A stretch of 6,516 nt of DNA from an uncultured Chloroflexaceae bacterium (GTDB taxonomy: Bacteria; Chloroflexota; Chloroflexia; Chloroflexales; Chloroflexaceae). A program made the translations under genes and the position numbers. Shown here piece by piece: positions 5,467-6,516 of this stretch (the first letter of the stretch is position 1; the number at the start of each line of letters is the position of its first letter). The notes beneath the pieces are model-generated. The model was given only the letters and a program-made list of their open reading frames with translations, did not search any database and was not told where the DNA came from. The stretch covers positions 1-6,516 of the forward strand of contig CAKZQX010000220.1 of the NCBI GenBank assembly GCA_937141995.1, read 5' to 3'.

Positions 5467-5493
5467 TTTATGGAAAAGGTTACATCGTTTCAA
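5465..5493 (-). promoter_or_regulatory. Sigma-70-type promoter of the reductase-rhodanese
   Basis: On the minus strand, TTGAAA (5488-5493) is followed by exactly 17 bases and then TAAAAT (5465-5470). Each hexamer differs from consensus at one position. The -35 lies at the edge of the first direct repeat (from 5489), so the repeat appears to contribute promoter sequence. The leader would be about 80 bases. Confidence 0.65.
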
Positions 5494-5545
5494 GTTTTTT
5501 GCCACAGCGCACTTGCCATAGAGAGTACTGAGATCACGGTGAGGG
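5489..5545 (+). repeat. Direct repeat copy A
   Basis: This begins TTCAAGTTTTTTGCCACAG (5489-5507) and ends GAGATCACGG plus a G-rich tail. Compared with copy B it carries a 14-base internal near-duplication (TTGCCACAGCGCAC before TTGCCATAGAGAG). It lies upstream of the reductase-rhodanese and overlaps its -35. Confidence 0.7.
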
Positions 5546-5557
5546 CAGCATCCGCGC

Positions 5558-5600
5558 TTCAAGTTTTTTGCCACAGAGAGCACCGAGATCACGGAGGGGA
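5558..5600 (+). repeat. Direct repeat copy B
   Basis: This is the cleanest copy: TTCAAGTTTTTTGCCACAG (5558-5576) identical to copy A, then AGAGCACCGAGATCACGG and AGGGGA. The spacing from copy A is 69 bases. The reverse complement resembles simple CTCTGTGGC-type dispersed repeats seen in various bacterial genomes (recalled, not searched). Confidence 0.7.
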
Positions 5601-5660
5601 CGGTATCAGCCATATCAGCGCAGTGGCGACACGCCATGTTTGGATCGAGATACCATTTCG

Positions 5661-5704
5661 ACTCATGTTTTTTATCAGAGAACACACCGCGATCACGGCG
5701 GGGG
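5661..5704 (+). repeat. Direct repeat copy C, degenerate
   Basis: ACTCATGTTTTTTATCAGAG, then AACACACCGCGATCACGG and a G-run, follows the same layout as copy B with more changes. It starts 103 bases after copy B. The conserved parts are the T-run, the CAGAG core and GATCACGG (5691-5698). Confidence 0.55.
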
Positions 5705-5707
5705 TCT

Positions 5708-5746
5708 AAAAACAGACGCAGGCCGGGCAGCAGATGCCACCCGGCC
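5708..5746 (-). terminator. Probable terminator of the 77-residue membrane protein gene
   Basis: On the minus strand GGCCGGG (from 5746) pairs with CCCGGCC (5721-5727): seven GC-rich pairs around a 12-base loop. A run of five T residues (5708-5712) follows eight bases after the stem. The gap makes it an imperfect intrinsic terminator, but its place between two same-strand genes fits. Confidence 0.45.
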
Positions 5747-5755
5747 CACAGCAGC

Positions 5756-5781
5756 CCGGGCAACGTCGTCGGGTTGCCCGG
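5756..5781 (-). terminator. Second hairpin after the membrane protein gene
   Basis: CCGGGCAAC (5756-5764) and GTTGCCCGG (5773-5781) form nine perfect pairs around an eight-base loop, 19 bases past the stop at 5800. There is no adjacent T-run; it probably works together with the hairpin at 5721-5746. Confidence 0.45.
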
Positions 5782-5799
5782 CTCTCTCAACCTATCGTA

Positions 5800-6033
5800 T
5801 CACTGCTCGGCCTGACCGCCCCAGCGCTCCTCGTCCCACCAGCTCCGCTGCCAGGACTGGAACATCCCGATGATCATGACAACGACCGCACTCACCCCGG
5901 CCCCGACGTAAATAAGCCAGTCCGGGCCACCCGTAAACGAGAGCAGCATGCCCAGCGTGAGTGCGCCTATAATTGCCGCAAACAGAACGGCGATGGCAAT
6001 ATAGATAATCGTAGCAGTGGCGGACTCTTTCAT
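5800..6033 (-). CDS. Small two-helix membrane protein of unknown function (77 residues)
   Basis: ATG at 6031-6033 has AAGGAGA (6041-6047) seven bases upstream. The open frame continues back to 6315, but that extension runs through the promoter and the inverted-repeat element, so 6033 is chosen. Two hydrophobic helices are plain: about residues 8-32 (IIYIAIAVLFAAIIGALTLG core) and about 39-58 (WLIYVGAGVSAVVVMIIGMF). They are joined by a short Gly/Pro/Asp turn. The soluble C-terminus, residues 59-77, is tryptophan-rich (QSWQRSWWDEERWGGQAEQ). I do not recognise the family. The good ribosome binding site, promoter and following hairpins argue for a real gene transcribed alone, in the same direction as the reductase-rhodanese but about 420 bases upstream of it. 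No function is proposed. Confidence 0.8.
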   Translation of the reverse strand: MKESATATIIYIAIAVLFAAIIGALTLGMLLSFTGGPDWLIYVGAGVSAVVVMIIGMFQSWQRSWWDEERWGGQAEQ

Positions 6034-6090
6034 GACCAGATCTCCTTCAGGGTTACTCGATTGACTGCCGCAATACCCACTTGCGCTGTG

Positions 6091-6099
6091 CTTATAGCA
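6091..6099 (-). promoter_or_regulatory. Extended -10 promoter of the small membrane protein gene
   Basis: On the minus strand TGCTATAAG gives a TGn extension (6097-6099) and a TATAAG -10 (6091-6096), with no clear -35. The leader would be about 50 bases. It closely resembles the -10 regions at 1031-1039 and 2425-2433. Confidence 0.5.
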
Positions 6100-6159
6100 T
6101 ACCATATTCTGGGGATGGCTGAGGTGCTGGGGAGGCGAACCGCCGGCGGACGCACTTAC

Positions 6160-6313
6160 GAACGTTGAGAACATAGTCCGGATATGAATGCCCAGGAGTC
6201 CCGGCTTGAGCCGGTGGGATGCCTGCCGGGACAGGGCATACTGCCGGGAACGCCTGATCCGGCTGAAGCCGGGACTCCCGATCAGTAATGTCCGGATTAC
6301 CATTTCAACGTTC
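6160..6313. mobile_element. 154-bp inverted-repeat element, MITE-like
   Basis: Two 55-base arms (6160-6214 and 6259-6313) pair end to end without gaps at 43 of 55 positions, around a 44-base centre. Three conserved blocks occur at equal offsets in both arms: GAACGTTGA at the tips, TCCGGA at offset 17, and a 20-base inner block starting GGAGTCCCGGCTT at offset 35 with 19 of 20 matching. No coding capacity and no transposase were seen. A target-site duplication is not apparent, so it may be a decayed MITE or another hairpin-forming dispersed repeat. Confidence 0.6.
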
Positions 6314-6383
6314 AACAGCGCATCCCTATCGAAACACGCCTACGCGCACGAGGAACCATACCCGCGATGGGACTTCTGCGCTA

Positions 6384-6413
6384 TTGACAGTAGAATTCAA
6401 CCATCTCTACACT
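6384..6413 (+). promoter_or_regulatory. Promoter candidate for a gene at the right edge
   Basis: TTGACA (6384-6389, exact consensus) is followed by an 18-base spacer and TACACT (6408-6413) on the plus strand. It would drive whatever begins near 6445. The stretch 6314-6383 shows nothing nameable. Confidence 0.4.
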
Positions 6414-6444
6414 GGACAGGCGATTTAGTGACAGGAGTTACGCG

Positions 6445-6516
6445 GTGGGCATGCAAACCAGGCGTTTCACCCGATGGAAGCCGGTTTCGCCTGCGGCAGC
6501 ATGGTACTGTTTTTCT
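6445..6516 (+). CDS. Possible 5' end of a gene running off the right edge
   Basis: GTG at 6445 has AGGAG (6433-6437) seven bases upstream and lies about 25 bases downstream of the predicted transcript start. The frame is open to the window end for 24 codons, reading about MGMQTRRFTRWKPVSPAAAW and onward. ATG at 6451 is an alternative start. Against it, the dispersed repeat copy 2 occupies codons in its middle, so the frame may be repeat DNA only. No family can be recognised from 24 residues. Confidence 0.25.
   Translation, partial: MGMQTRRFTRWKPVSPAAAWYCFS
6474..6500 (+). repeat. Dispersed repeat, copy 2
   Basis: This matches 3475-3501 at 24 of 27 positions (ATGGAAGCCGG, then TTTCGCCTGCGGCAGC). 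Similarity continues weakly toward the window edge (ATGGTACTGTTTTTCT against ATGTAGCTTCTTCC), so the full unit probably extends past 6516. Confidence 0.6.

Noticed and set aside
5489..5704. CRISPR array
   Set aside because: There are only three copies, they diverge from one another and are unequally spaced (69 and 103 bases), one has an internal duplication, and no cas genes are present.
5461..5799. Small open frames on both strands across the direct repeats
   Set aside because: They consist of translated repeat units and hairpins, lack ribosome binding sites and have no protein-like character.
6034..6315. Upstream extension of the small membrane protein to 6315
   Set aside because: The extra region runs through the inverted-repeat element and the promoter, and the residues look like translated repeat DNA.

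Overview
The window looks like chromosomal DNA from a GC-rich bacterium. The gene set and protein styles would fit Chloroflexota (Chloroflexus/Roseiflexus relatives), but this is an inference from general resemblance, not a search result. Non-coding spacers are long (about 300-420 bp) and rich in inverted and dispersed repeats. No tRNA, rRNA, CRISPR array or transposase gene was seen.

Layout, left to right. (1) Bases 1-966, minus strand: the first 322 codons of a LutC-type LUD protein (lactate utilisation). It carries an unusual acidic, proline-rich C-terminal tail built from a tandem repeat of about 28 residues, and it runs off the left edge. (2) 967-1341: a spacer with a lutC promoter candidate, a hairpin, a palindrome and what may be the 3' scrap of a lost gene. 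(3) 1342-2367, plus strand: an unrecognised protein with a membrane segment at each end and a middle resembling beta-propeller blades. (4) 2483-3331, plus strand: a luciferase-like (LLM) flavin or F420 oxidoreductase behind a promoter/palindrome module. (5) 3332-3637: the convergent spacer, holding three hairpins and one copy of a short dispersed repeat. (6) 3638-5377, minus strand: a CoA-disulfide/persulfide reductase fused to a rhodanese, with all expected catalytic residues. Its start is GTG, and a strong promoter lies under a perfect palindrome with CRP/FNR-type half-sites. (7) 5378-5799: regulatory DNA, three direct repeats and a terminator. (8) 5800-6033, minus strand: a 77-residue two-helix membrane protein. 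(9) 6034-6516: a promoter, a 154-bp inverted-repeat element resembling a MITE, and a second copy of the dispersed repeat beside a possible promoter and gene start at the right edge.

The genes do not form one obvious operon. LutC, the LLM enzyme and the reductase-rhodanese are all redox-related, but each appears to have its own promoter. I found no convincing previously undescribed multi-gene system. The observations most worth following are the palindrome over the reductase-rhodanese promoter, the repeat-built tail of LutC, and the repeat elements in the spacers.
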